Source of the DNA: Paraeggerthella sp964369725
Lineage (GTDB): Bacteria > Actinomycetota > Coriobacteriia > Coriobacteriales > Eggerthellaceae
Reading direction: 5' to 3'
Length of the DNA: 5,170 bases
Assembly (NCBI GenBank): GCA_964369725.1
Contig: CAYJGC010000072.1
Location: 1 to 5,170, forward strand
The translations under genes and the position numbers were made by a program. Shown piece by piece: positions 1 to 5,170 of this stretch. Under the pieces are notes generated by a model. The model had not been told where the DNA came from. It worked only from the letters and a program-made list of their open reading frames with translations, and searched no databases. Every line of letters begins with the position of its first letter. Position 1 is the stretch's first letter.

Positions 1-310
1 TACTCTCTTTGCTTTTTAACGAAATAGCAAACTCATCCCAGACAGCTTGTACCATGGTTTGTGTAATGGTGGTATTTTCGCGCTGCAACTGTGGTGAATC
101 TCGTTTTAGTTTCCCACGGTTAGAGTCTTGTTTTTCGGAATTCAAAGAACAAGATTGTGATATTAGTTCAAAGGGAAGTTTGCCTTCAAGCACTGTTCTT
201 CTCATAAAGAGATTTAAGGCCATACTGATGTCCATTCCGAGTGATTTGTAGATAGTATCTGCTTTACTGGCTATGCTGCTATCTATCTCGAATGCAATAG
301 TTCTTTTCAT
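1..310 (-). CDS. RelB/DinJ-family antitoxin, partial (3' end off the left edge)
   Basis: Read on the minus strand from an ATG at 310-308, the frame stays open for 103 codons to the window edge. The protein begins MKRTIAFEIDSSIASKAD and continues through LGMDISMALNLFMRRTV and LEGKLPFEL. This is the RelB/DinJ antitoxin pattern: a short beta strand, then two helices forming a ribbon-helix-helix DNA-binding domain (about residues 1-45), then the 'G-lPFel' signature. The rest (about 50-103) is a polar, Ser/Gln/Lys-rich linker followed by a likely helix (QAVWDEFAISLKSKES), where such antitoxins usually wrap their toxin. A good ribosome site (GAAAGGA) lies about 7 bases before the ATG. Family members neutralise a RelE/YafQ-type mRNA-cleaving toxin encoded just downstream and repress their own operon. 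That toxin gene would lie beyond position 1 and is not seen. The family call is strong; the partner is inferred. Confidence 0.87.
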   Translation of the reverse strand, partial: MKRTIAFEIDSSIASKADTIYKSLGMDISMALNLFMRRTVLEGKLPFELISQSCSLNSEKQDSNRGKLKRDSPQLQRENTTITQTMVQAVWDEFAISLKSKES

Positions 311-329
311 AGGAAAATCCTTTCAATAT

Positions 330-389
330 AACTCACTAGTTACAATATAGCATAGTAAAACAAGTGAGTTAAAACTTGTTACTAGTGAA
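330..389. promoter_or_regulatory. Inverted-repeat operators around the antitoxin promoter
   Basis: Several inverted repeats overlap the promoter. AACTCACT (330-337) is the exact reverse complement of AGTGAGTT (363-370). AACAAGT (359-365) pairs with ACTTGTT (374-380). Two ten-base sites centred on the palindrome ACTAGT lie at 333-342 (TCACTAGTTA) and 379-388 (TTACTAGTGA), inverted copies of each other with one mismatch and 46 bases apart. One covers the likely start of transcription and the other lies upstream of the -35 box. RelB/DinJ antitoxins typically bind such palindromes, alone or with toxin, to autoregulate. That this antitoxin binds here is inference. Confidence 0.55.
344..372 (-). 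promoter_or_regulatory. Promoter of the RelB/DinJ-type antitoxin gene
   Basis: On the minus strand, a -35 box TTAACT (372-367, 4 of 6 to consensus) is separated by exactly 17 bases from a -10 box TATATT (349-344, 5 of 6). Transcription would start near 337, about 27 bases before the ATG at 310. Assigned by consensus match and spacing only. Confidence 0.6.
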
Positions 390-390
390 A

Positions 391-507
391 TAACCATTGC
401 TTGATACGACACTAAGGATATAGGCATAACTTTTGTATTTGAGTGTGTAGCGAGTACGATTACTTTGACCGATCGCTGTGTTTCATTCTGTCGTTTTTGG
501 CTATGTG
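391..507. other. Spacer between the divergent antitoxin and hipBA promoters
   Basis: No convincing open frame, RNA gene or repeat is visible in this stretch. It separates the two divergent, operator-containing promoters. Confidence 0.5.
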
Positions 508-536
508 TTGAATCTGCATAGTTTTGCAGGTATGAT
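508..536 (+). promoter_or_regulatory. hipBA promoter
   Basis: A -35 box TTGAAT (508-513, 4 of 6) and a -10 box TATGAT (531-536, 5 of 6) are exactly 17 bases apart. Transcription would begin near 543, giving a short leader of about 26 bases before the hipB ATG at 569. Placement inside a strong inverted repeat, directly before hipB, supports the call. Confidence 0.7.
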
Positions 537-558
537 ATTCTGTAAAACTATGCAGATT
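511..558. promoter_or_regulatory. Twin hipBA operators (19-bp inverted repeat, probable HipB binding sites)
   Basis: The arm at 511-529 and the arm at 540-558 are reverse complements over 19 bases with one mismatch, separated by a 10-base spacer that carries the -10 box. Each arm also holds its own smaller palindrome: CTGCA-N6-TGCAG at 514-529 and CTGTA-N6-TGCAG at 540-555, with centres 26 bases apart. The first site lies between the -35 and -10 boxes and the second covers the likely transcription start, so a bound repressor would block RNA polymerase. HipB of E. coli binds several short palindromes (TATCC-N8-GGATA) in its own promoter. The architecture matches but the base sequence differs. 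Binding by the HipB encoded here is inferred. Confidence 0.72.
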
Positions 559-568
559 GGATAAAAGC

Positions 569-949
569 ATGAACGTTAACATTCCTCGACAAGCGGGTCA
601 AATAGTTCGTCAGTGCAGAAACGAAAAGGGATGGACGCAGGTTCAGCTTGCGAAAGAGGCAGGTGTTTCCGACCGTTTAATCGTGTCGCTTGAATTAGGT
701 GATGCTACGGGGATACGTTTAGATAAGCTGCTGTCAATTCTTCAGGCGCTTGACCTAGAGATGAGGATTGATATAAATACATCTAGTGACTCATCTTCGA
801 TTGGTGATGCTGAAAAAGTCGTTCAAAATGCGACACCAGTTAGTTCTTTTGATGATCCAGTATATGTAGCAGCAAAAGAAGAGGAATATGCGGCCGCATT
901 TGCTCTTCTTCAAGAAGAGATACGTCAAAACGAAACCTTTCTTTTGTAA
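569..949 (+). CDS. hipB: HipB-like antitoxin / XRE-family operon repressor
   Basis: This 126-residue protein has an XRE/Cro-type helix-turn-helix at about residues 7-69: RNEKGWTQVQLAKEAGVS, then a recognition helix around 33-43, then LDKLLSILQALDLEMRI. That order and the ending 'LSILQALDLEM' closely resemble E. coli HipB ('KILQSLELSM'). HipB dimers bind and restrain the HipA kinase and repress the operon. The gene directly precedes hipA. The ATG at 569 is chosen over an in-frame TTG at 557 because the TTG lies inside the operator arm, only about 14 bases after the predicted transcription start. GGA at 559-561 is a weak ribosome site for the ATG. An oddity is the tail of about 57 residues (70-126): a Ser-rich linker, then an acidic likely helix around 98-120. 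E. coli HipB is 88 residues with a short tail. Confidence 0.88.
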   Translation: MNVNIPRQAGQIVRQCRNEKGWTQVQLAKEAGVSDRLIVSLELGDATGIRLDKLLSILQALDLEMRIDINTSSDSSSIGDAEKVVQNATPVSSFDDPVYVAAKEEEYAAAFALLQEEIRQNETFLL

Positions 950-1035
950 TCTTTGAAAAGTTGACGAAGAGAGAAAGAAAGAACCTCCGTAGGAACCATT
1001 GAGCTTTACGGTAATTCGGAAAGAAGGTAATACAT
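950..1035 (+). other. hipB-hipA intercistronic gap
   Basis: There are 86 non-coding bases between the hipB stop and the hipA start, whereas hipB and hipA usually overlap or nearly touch. It is purine-rich at 965-982. The only clear signal is the hipA ribosome site AGAAGG at 1022-1027, 8 bases before the ATG. No convincing internal promoter or terminator was found. Confidence 0.55.
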
Positions 1036-2322
1036 ATGAGCAATAAAACCATGATAGTGCTTATTGCAGGAATAGAGGCCGGTATTCTTTCGCAGCAGGC
1101 AAACGGAAGCCTTGCCTTTGCCTACAAAGACAACTACCAAGGAGTTCCTTTATCGATTGCTATGCCGCTAGCGAATCGCATCTATGATGATAAAGTAGTT
1201 CGCCCTTATCTTTTTGGACTTCTGCCTGATGAACTAAGTGTGCGTCGTGATATTGCCAATCGGTATTCTGTTTCTGCAAATAATCCTTTTGCTTTGCTTA
1301 CTCATATAGGATTTGATTGTCCGGGTGCGGTTCAGATTTGCCCAGCATCGTCACTGAATACCTTATTTGAAACAAGCGAAGAGCTCTTTCCTCTTACTGA
1401 ATCTGCAATAGCTCAGCGATTGCGCGAAGGTCGAACGAAAGAAAGCGCTTCATGGATAAATTCGCATGAGCATTGGTCATTAGGCGGAGCTCAGTCGAAG
1501 TTTGCCTTGCGAATGATTGATGAAAAATGGTTTAGTTGCGGAGGCTCTGCTGCAACGACACATATTTTCAAACCAGGGATACCTTCCTTGATTTATCAAG
1601 CTCTAAATGAGTATCTTTGCATGAAGTTAGCAAGAGAATGTGGTGTATCGTGTGCAGAGGTTTCCTATCAGTTTTTCGAAGATGAGCCTGCCATAATAGT
1701 TAAGCGTTATGATCGCATTTTGCTCCCCAGCTTAAATGTTGTGCGTATTCATCAAGAGGATTTTTGTCAAGCTTTAGGAATTTTACCTGAAAATAAATAT
1801 CCTCAATACGGAGGCCCGAGTTCCCGTGATGTTGTTAATGTTCTTTCTACGTTAGAATCTAGGCGTGTTGAGTGTTTAGTAAAATTTACTCAGATGTTAT
1901 TTTTTAACTACCTTATTGGCGCAACAGATGCTCATGCTAAAAATTTTTCTTTATTGTATGGCGTAAAAGAGGAAATAACTCTTGCACCGCTTTACGATGT
2001 AGCTTCGGGTTTTCCTTATTGTGGGGACAATCGTACAAAATTAAAACTTGCAATGGGGATTGGTGGGGAGACTGTTATAGGAAAGGTAGGGAAGTCTGCT
2101 TTAGCTGCTTATTCGTCGATGGCCGCATGTGAAGAAGCGGGATTAGATGAAGCGTTTTGTTGGGATATTATGGGTCAGCTTGCTGTAAAAATTCCTTCTG
2201 CATTGGATAAAGTACTCAATAAAGCTTGCGAAGAAAAACTGCATGGAGCTGAAGAGCTTGGTGAAAGATTAATGCAGCCAATTAGCAGGTTATGTGAAAG
2301 TATGCTGTCGAAATCGAACTAA
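1036..2322 (+). CDS. hipA: HipA-like serine/threonine kinase toxin
   Basis: The protein has 428 residues, close to E. coli HipA (440), so it is full length. Residues 1 to about 105 form the HipA N-terminal domain. The kinase core follows. SLGGAQSK (148-155) is the glycine-rich loop, with Ser148 at the place of the E. coli autophosphorylation site Ser150. HIFKP holds Lys179, equivalent to the ATP-binding lysine. The catalytic loop ATDAHAKNFS (296-305) carries Asp298 and Asn303, and PLYD carries the metal-binding Asp321. E. coli HipA phosphorylates glutamyl-tRNA synthetase, stopping translation and producing dormant, drug-tolerant cells; other HipA proteins use other targets, so the substrate here is unknown. 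The start has a good ribosome site 8 bases upstream and a typical HipA N-terminus. All key residues are present, so the kinase is probably active and needs HipB as antidote. Confidence 0.94.
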   Translation: MSNKTMIVLIAGIEAGILSQQANGSLAFAYKDNYQGVPLSIAMPLANRIYDDKVVRPYLFGLLPDELSVRRDIANRYSVSANNPFALLTHIGFDCPGAVQICPASSLNTLFETSEELFPLTESAIAQRLREGRTKESASWINSHEHWSLGGAQSKFALRMIDEKWFSCGGSAATTHIFKPGIPSLIYQALNEYLCMKLARECGVSCAEVSYQFFEDEPAIIVKRYDRILLPSLNVVRIHQEDFCQALGILPENKYPQYGGPSSRDVVNVLSTLESRRVECLVKFTQMLFFNYLIGATDAHAKNFSLLYGVKEEITLAPLYDVASGFPYCGDNRTKLKLAMGIGGETVIGKVGKSALAAYSSMAACEEAGLDEAFCWDIMGQLAVKIPSALDKVLNKACEEKLHGAEELGERLMQPISRLCESMLSKSN

Positions 2323-2388
2323 TGGTTTGGATATAGCCAATTAGAGTATCGCTTTGTGTAAACTAAACCAACCATTAACTCTTGTTTT
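2321..2388 (+). terminator. Possible weak terminator after hipA
   Basis: AATGGTT (2321-2327, overlapping the stop codon) pairs with AACCATT (2370-2376), with GG/CC able to extend the stem after a bulge. A T-rich run (CTTGTTTTTG) follows at 2381-2390. The loop of about 40 bases is too long for a classical terminator, so this is tentative. A nested TTGG/CCAA hairpin (2327-2340) may compete. Confidence 0.25.
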
Positions 2389-2390
2389 TG

Positions 2391-2419
2391 TTGTGAAAAC
2401 TTTTTTGTACCCATATTAT
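2391..2419 (+). promoter_or_regulatory. Candidate promoter of the VWA surface-protein gene
   Basis: TTGTGA (2391-2396, 4 of 6) and TATTAT (2414-2419, 5 of 6) are exactly 17 bases apart. Transcription would start near 2426, giving a leader of about 98 bases. An alternative is TTGTAC (2405-2410) with TGTAAT (2428-2433), also 17 bases apart but with a poorer -35 box. The region is A+T rich, so chance matches are possible. Confidence 0.42.
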
Positions 2420-2439
2420 TCTTGAAATGTAATAATATG
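2412..2439. repeat. Perfect 9-bp inverted repeat over the candidate promoter
   Basis: CATATTATT (2412-2420) and AATAATATG (2431-2439) are exact reverse complements with a 10-base spacer. The left arm contains the candidate -10 box and the spacer covers the predicted transcription start. If that promoter is right, the left arm is not transcribed, so the element would act as a DNA operator and not as an RNA hairpin. No regulator is identified. Confidence 0.5.
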
Positions 2440-2523
2440 CTCGGTTCACAAATAAATACAAAGCTTCAAAAACCACCTTGTGTTAAAAAATAATTCAAAC
2501 GTAGACTTCATAAGGGGCTGTTA

Positions 2524-4923
2524 ATGTTTAAGAAAGTTGTCACTGCGGGGGTATTGCTGGCCTCGAGTGTAGTACTTATGGGAGCCGTTATTGTAACGGA
2601 GTCAAATCCTTTTTATGCCTTAAAACAAAATTATATTGAACTCACGGATATTTCATTCGGACTCGACGAGGCTGATAAATTCGTCCCTTTTCAAGAAGCT
2701 ATTGACGAGCTCAAAAAACAAATCGTTGGTTCTGTAACGGGTGTTACTGAGGCTGTTTTGTATTTTGAGAATGAGCAAGATGAAAAAGAAAATACTTTGA
2801 GGGTTGACATTAATTTTACCGCAGAGACCATGGAACACCCCTTGAATGTCATTTTTCTTATGGATCAATCGGGTTCGATGAATATGATTTCAGGAAATAA
2901 AACCAATTGGGCTCCAACTACTCCTGATATGCATACGAATCACTATTACCGAATTGAGCTTTTAATAAAAGGAGAGTACTACTATTATTACCACAATCCG
3001 AATGCTTCCGGCTGGAAAGGCGATTGGCTAAACGCGGCAGGAAAGGAGATTATCCTGGGAGAAGCCTATGAATACGCCAAAGAAAAAGGTCTCGCATCGG
3101 ATCCTTCTGAAGTAGCATTTAGATATTCTACATATTACCCCTTTTCTGTTACAGCTCTATCTGCTCAACATAATTTATACAGCCTTACAACCGGGACTAT
3201 TAAAGACGGGTTAGACAGGCTCTATCATATAAATCCGCTACACTCTAGTTATCCTGAAATATCGGAAATAGAAAATTATGTGAAAATTGATAACGAAAGG
3301 TTCAGCTGGCAGGCTCCAGCTGGTTCAGAAGAATATTACTCTCCCTATGATGTTGAAGAGGGGCACGGATCATTTGAAGAGTATATGCAATACCTATATT
3401 TCAACAACATGCCCTATGACAGGATGCTTCTCTCTAAGGTTTTGTTCGGTGATATTTCAAACAAAGCGCTAGAAGGGCCAAATAATACGATAGGCTACTC
3501 AAAATTCTCGGCAATAAACAGAGGTGTAAGAGAATTATCAACTGAACCGTTTGGATCTGATTTCTACGAGACTACCGGGTATAGCGGAACCAATTACCAA
3601 GACGCTTTGCTTAATGCTAAAAGGATGCTTGAAAGCTCTCCAAATACCGGGAAAAATATAATTGTCTTTGTTACCGACGGTTCTCCGTATGGGGGTAATA
3701 CAGACAAGACTTATTTGGATAATCTTTCGAATCAAATAGCAACTGAACACAATGCTGTTATTTACTTCCTAGCTGCTGACGTACCCGATAGTATATTCAA
3801 TACCTGGGGCCCCGTTATTGCGACTAAGGATGCAGCTGGAGAACCTCTTATGTACAATCCATCAAATATGGGAGAAATTCTTGAAGCAAAAGCAGAGTTA
3901 GAGAGGATTCTAGACTCGTCTGCTACGCGGGGGGTTACTACGATTGACAGCATGTTTGAGCCAAGGATAGATGCCGCCCATCCCGTTGAAGTTATGTATA
4001 CCATCGGAAGCGATCCAACAGTTCATACACAAAAAGCAACTTCGTTTGAAGAGCTGGAAGACCTCGGGTTGGTCTTTGATGAAATTACGGGAACAGTTAC
4101 GTGGGATCCAGGTCCGATTGACATAACTTCATCGCGCGTGTCTTTCTATAAAAGTTTCAAAACTGAAAATATTGACTGGGAGCTTATTGAGCAAGGTGGA
4201 ACAATTGAAGGTGTATCAATGGGAACGACCACTACAAGCTATGTGGATGCTCTCGGGCGATTGGGTGTGGCCTCCACGGAAGATGCTGTTTCTTACCGCG
4301 TAGAAAACATAAGTGAGCTTACAATAGAAAATACGACGTCTACTCCCTATGATGTAAAATTTGGTCAAGAGATTAACTATGAGATTGTAGTAAAGAATAC
4401 CGGGGCACTTACGAGCGAAGGCAATTATGTTTATCAAAAACTCCCTGAAGGCACGAAGTATTCTTCGAGTTCAGGGGGTGTATTTGATGCCAACACTAAT
4501 ACAATTACCTTTGATTTGCCTATTTTGAACCCGGGCGATGAAGTTGTCTTATCTTATACTGCCGTTGCGGATGCATATGATTTTGAAATAGTATCTCAAG
4601 CTAGATTGGGGGTTTACGACCAACCAGTAACCTATAGCGAAAGCGGAGTTCCTTATCTTGCCGCTACGGAGCTTCTTCATAAGACAGAGAAGCAAGTTAT
4701 TCCGCCTGATCCGGATCCTGACCCTGATCCTGACCCTGACCCAAAACCCGAGCCTCAACCTGATCCTGCTGACGATCCGGAATCTGGGTCAAGCCAGTAT
4801 ATACCAGGGAAAAGTACCCTAGTTAACGCTGGAGATGTGAGTGTGTTTTCATTTTTGGGTATTGCGTCACTAGCACTTGTTTCTTTAGCAGTGTTAGTCG
4901 TTTCAAAAGTAAAGGCAGCATAA
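2524..4923 (+). CDS. Secreted VWA-domain surface adhesin with DUF11-like domain and C-terminal anchor
   Basis: This 799-residue protein starts at an ATG with ribosome site AAGGGG 6 bases upstream. Residues 1-24 (MFKK, then a hydrophobic stretch) are a signal peptide. A VWA domain spans about 107-465: beta strand VIFLM, then MIDAS motif DQSGSMN (Asp114, Ser116, Ser118), third ligand Thr356 in SGTNYQDAL, and Asp385 in IIVFVTDGSP. The MIDAS residues suggest metal-dependent ligand binding. The 242 residues between Asp114 and Thr356 far exceed a simple VWA, implying an insertion of about 170, Tyr-rich with five tyrosines at 152-156. Inserted arms also occur in VWA pilus-tip adhesins such as pneumococcal RrgA. 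Residues about 598-690 (ENTTSTPYD, INYEIVVKNTG, LNPGDEVVLSYT) look like a DUF11 repeat. A Pro-Asp stalk (727-753), a hydrophobic segment (about 774-793) and tail SKVKAA follow. Canonical LPxTG is absent; LVNAG-D occupies its place. It is probably a cell-surface adhesin. The ligand is unknown and no sortase is nearby. Confidence 0.85.
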   Translation: MFKKVVTAGVLLASSVVLMGAVIVTESNPFYALKQNYIELTDISFGLDEADKFVPFQEAIDELKKQIVGSVTGVTEAVLYFENEQDEKENTLRVDINFTAETMEHPLNVIFLMDQSGSMNMISGNKTNWAPTTPDMHTNHYYRIELLIKGEYYYYYHNPNASGWKGDWLNAAGKEIILGEAYEYAKEKGLASDPSEVAFRYSTYYPFSVTALSAQHNLYSLTTGTIKDGLDRLYHINPLHSSYPEISEIENYVKIDNERFSWQAPAGSEEYYSPYDVEEGHGSFEEYMQYLYFNNMPYDRMLLSKVLFGDISNKALEGPNNTIGYSKFSAINRGVRELSTEPFGSDFYETTGYSGTNYQDALLNAKRMLESSPNTGKNIIVFVTDGSPYGGNTDKTYLDNLSNQIATEHNAVIYFLAADVPDSIFNTWGPVIATKDAAGEPLMYNPSNMGEILEAKAELERILDSSATRGVTTIDSMFEPRIDAAHPVEVMYTIGSDPTVHTQKATSFEELEDLGLVFDEITGTVTWDPGPIDITSSRVSFYKSFKTENIDWELIEQGGTIEGVSMGTTTTSYVDALGRLGVASTEDAVSYRVENISELTIENTTSTPYDVKFGQEINYEIVVKNTGALTSEGNYVYQKLPEGTKYSSSSGGVFDANTNTITFDLPILNPGDEVVLSYTAVADAYDFEIVSQARLGVYDQPVTYSESGVPYLAATELLHKTEKQVIPPDPDPDPDPDPDPKPEPQPDPADDPESGSSQYIPGKSTLVNAGDVSVFSFLGIASLALVSLAVLVVSKVKAA
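4705..4767 (+). repeat. Pro-Asp dipeptide-coding repeat (wall-spanning stalk)
   Basis: Tandem CCN-GAY codons encode six PD units at residues 728-739, then degenerate PK, PE, PQ and PD units to 748. The hexamer alternates between two near-identical forms, so the tract could change length by slippage or recombination. Such proline-rich stretches typically carry surface proteins through the cell wall. Position just before the anchor fits that role. Confidence 0.8.
4822..4920 (+). other. Sorting-signal-like C-terminus of the surface protein
   Basis: These bases encode residues 767 to 799. With Leu766 just before them, they read as LVNAG-D (766-771), a hydrophobic membrane stretch (about 774-793) and a short basic tail (SKVKAA). 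Order and spacing match sortase cell-wall sorting signals, in which LPxTG is often followed by Asp/Glu. Here only Leu and Gly of the pentapeptide match. It could be a variant signal for a divergent sortase, a decayed signal, or a plain membrane anchor. Confidence 0.5.
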
Positions 4924-5170
4924 GAATTAAGAAGAGATAAAGATCTTTTAGGTAAGGTTGAGTGATGGTTTCGTAGCGCACTTTTCGGTTAAGTTGTGTC
5001 CGTATTCGATTGTATATGTCTTGAATTGAGATTAAGGCGCTTAGATTCTCGGTGATGTCCACATTGCTTATTTGCACTGAAACGGTCGTTAGACTGCTTT
5101 TTAGAATACGCTCAGGCAGTTTTATATATTGCAAAAGCGCGTTCTTGGTAGAATTGACTTGAGTAACATA
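4823..5170 (-). CDS. Unrecognised minus-strand gene, partial, possibly truncated (5' end off the right edge)
   Basis: A minus-strand frame is open from the right edge for over 110 codons and stops at 4823. It is the only frame on either strand open across 4924-5170. The visible protein starts YVTQVNSTKNALLQYIKLP and continues with ISNVDITENLSALI and IYNRIRTQLNRKVRYE, which reads like a soluble, helical protein and not like a shadow. No family was recognised. The last ~34 codons overlap the adhesin gene's 3' end and translate the antisense of its membrane segment (LYLFLILMLPLLL), so that tail is probably not original. The gene may be a remnant whose true 3' end was lost when the neighbouring DNA was joined here. 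A TTG at 5134 could start a 103-residue protein, but the frame continues upstream of it without a stop, favouring a longer gene entering the window. Confidence 0.42.
   Translation of the reverse strand, partial: YVTQVNSTKNALLQYIKLPERILKSSLTTVSVQISNVDITENLSALISIQDIYNRIRTQLNRKVRYETITQPYLKDLYLFLILMLPLLLKRLTLLKKQVLVTQYPKMKTHSHLQR

Noticed and set aside
9..251. Plus-strand open frame of 80 codons
   Set aside because: It lies antisense to the RelB/DinJ-type antitoxin gene, whose protein matches a known family; the plus-strand translation resembles nothing.
465..470. TTGACC as a -35 box
   Set aside because: No acceptable -10 box lies 15-19 bases downstream. The TTGAAT/TATGAT pair at 508-536 is much better placed.
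557..568. TTG at 557 as the hipB start
   Set aside because: It lies within the operator arm, only about 14 bases after the predicted transcription start, with no ribosome site. The ATG at 569 fits better.
840..1052. Minus-strand 70-codon frame across the hipB end
   Set aside because: It is antisense to hipB and the hipA start, with no ribosome site and no recognisable content.
2412..2439. Invertible (phase-variation) promoter element
   Set aside because: The spacer is only 10 bases, far too short for an invertible segment, and no invertase is present. An operator is more likely.
4549..4758. Minus-strand frame with alternating Arg-Ile/Val-Arg residues
   Set aside because: It is the antisense translation of the Pro-Asp repeat, a low-complexity artefact.
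4798..4809. YIPGK as the sortase pentapeptide
   Set aside because: It lacks the expected Thr-Gly and is farther from the hydrophobic segment than LVNAG, so it is a poorer candidate.
4932..4949. Hairpin AAGAGAT/ATCTTTT after the adhesin gene as a terminator
   Set aside because: The stem is A+T rich with one G-U pair and no T run follows it, so it is too weak to call.

Overview
The window looks like an accessory region of a Gram-positive-type bacterium, at moderate-to-low G+C by eye. The best clue is the large gene at 2524-4923. It encodes a secreted von Willebrand A (VWA) surface protein with a Pro-Asp stalk and a C-terminal hydrophobic anchor with a basic tail, the layout of sortase-anchored Gram-positive adhesins. 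The phylum cannot be fixed from this sequence. Coriobacteria-like actinobacteria or Bacillota are guesses.

Layout, left to right. (1) Positions 1-310, minus strand: a RelB/DinJ-family antitoxin gene running off the left edge, so its toxin partner would lie outside the window. Its promoter (344-372) sits among ACTAGT-centred inverted repeats. (2) Positions 391-507: nothing recognisable. (3) Positions 508-2322, plus strand: a complete hipBA toxin-antitoxin operon. A well-spaced promoter has its -10 box between two CTGCA-N6-TGCAG-type operator copies that form a 19-bp inverted repeat. It is followed by hipB (569-949), an 86-base gap, and a full-length hipA kinase (1036-2322) with its catalytic residues intact. 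(4) Positions 2323-2523: a weak possible terminator, then a candidate promoter whose -10 lies in one arm of a perfect 9-bp inverted repeat. (5) Positions 2524-4923, plus strand: the 799-residue VWA surface protein, with a large insertion inside the VWA fold, a DUF11-like domain, a PD repeat, and a sorting-signal-like C-terminus without a canonical LPxTG. (6) Positions 4823-5170, minus strand: an open frame entering from the right edge, probably the 3' end of an unrecognised or truncated gene, converging on and overlapping the adhesin gene.

The antitoxin gene and hipBA are divergent, and each has its own operator-rich promoter, so two unrelated type II toxin-antitoxin modules lie back to back. 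HipB should repress hipBA and neutralise HipA, a Ser/Thr kinase whose best-known target in E. coli is glutamyl-tRNA synthetase. The adhesin appears to be a separate transcription unit. No sortase gene or partner pilin lies in the window.
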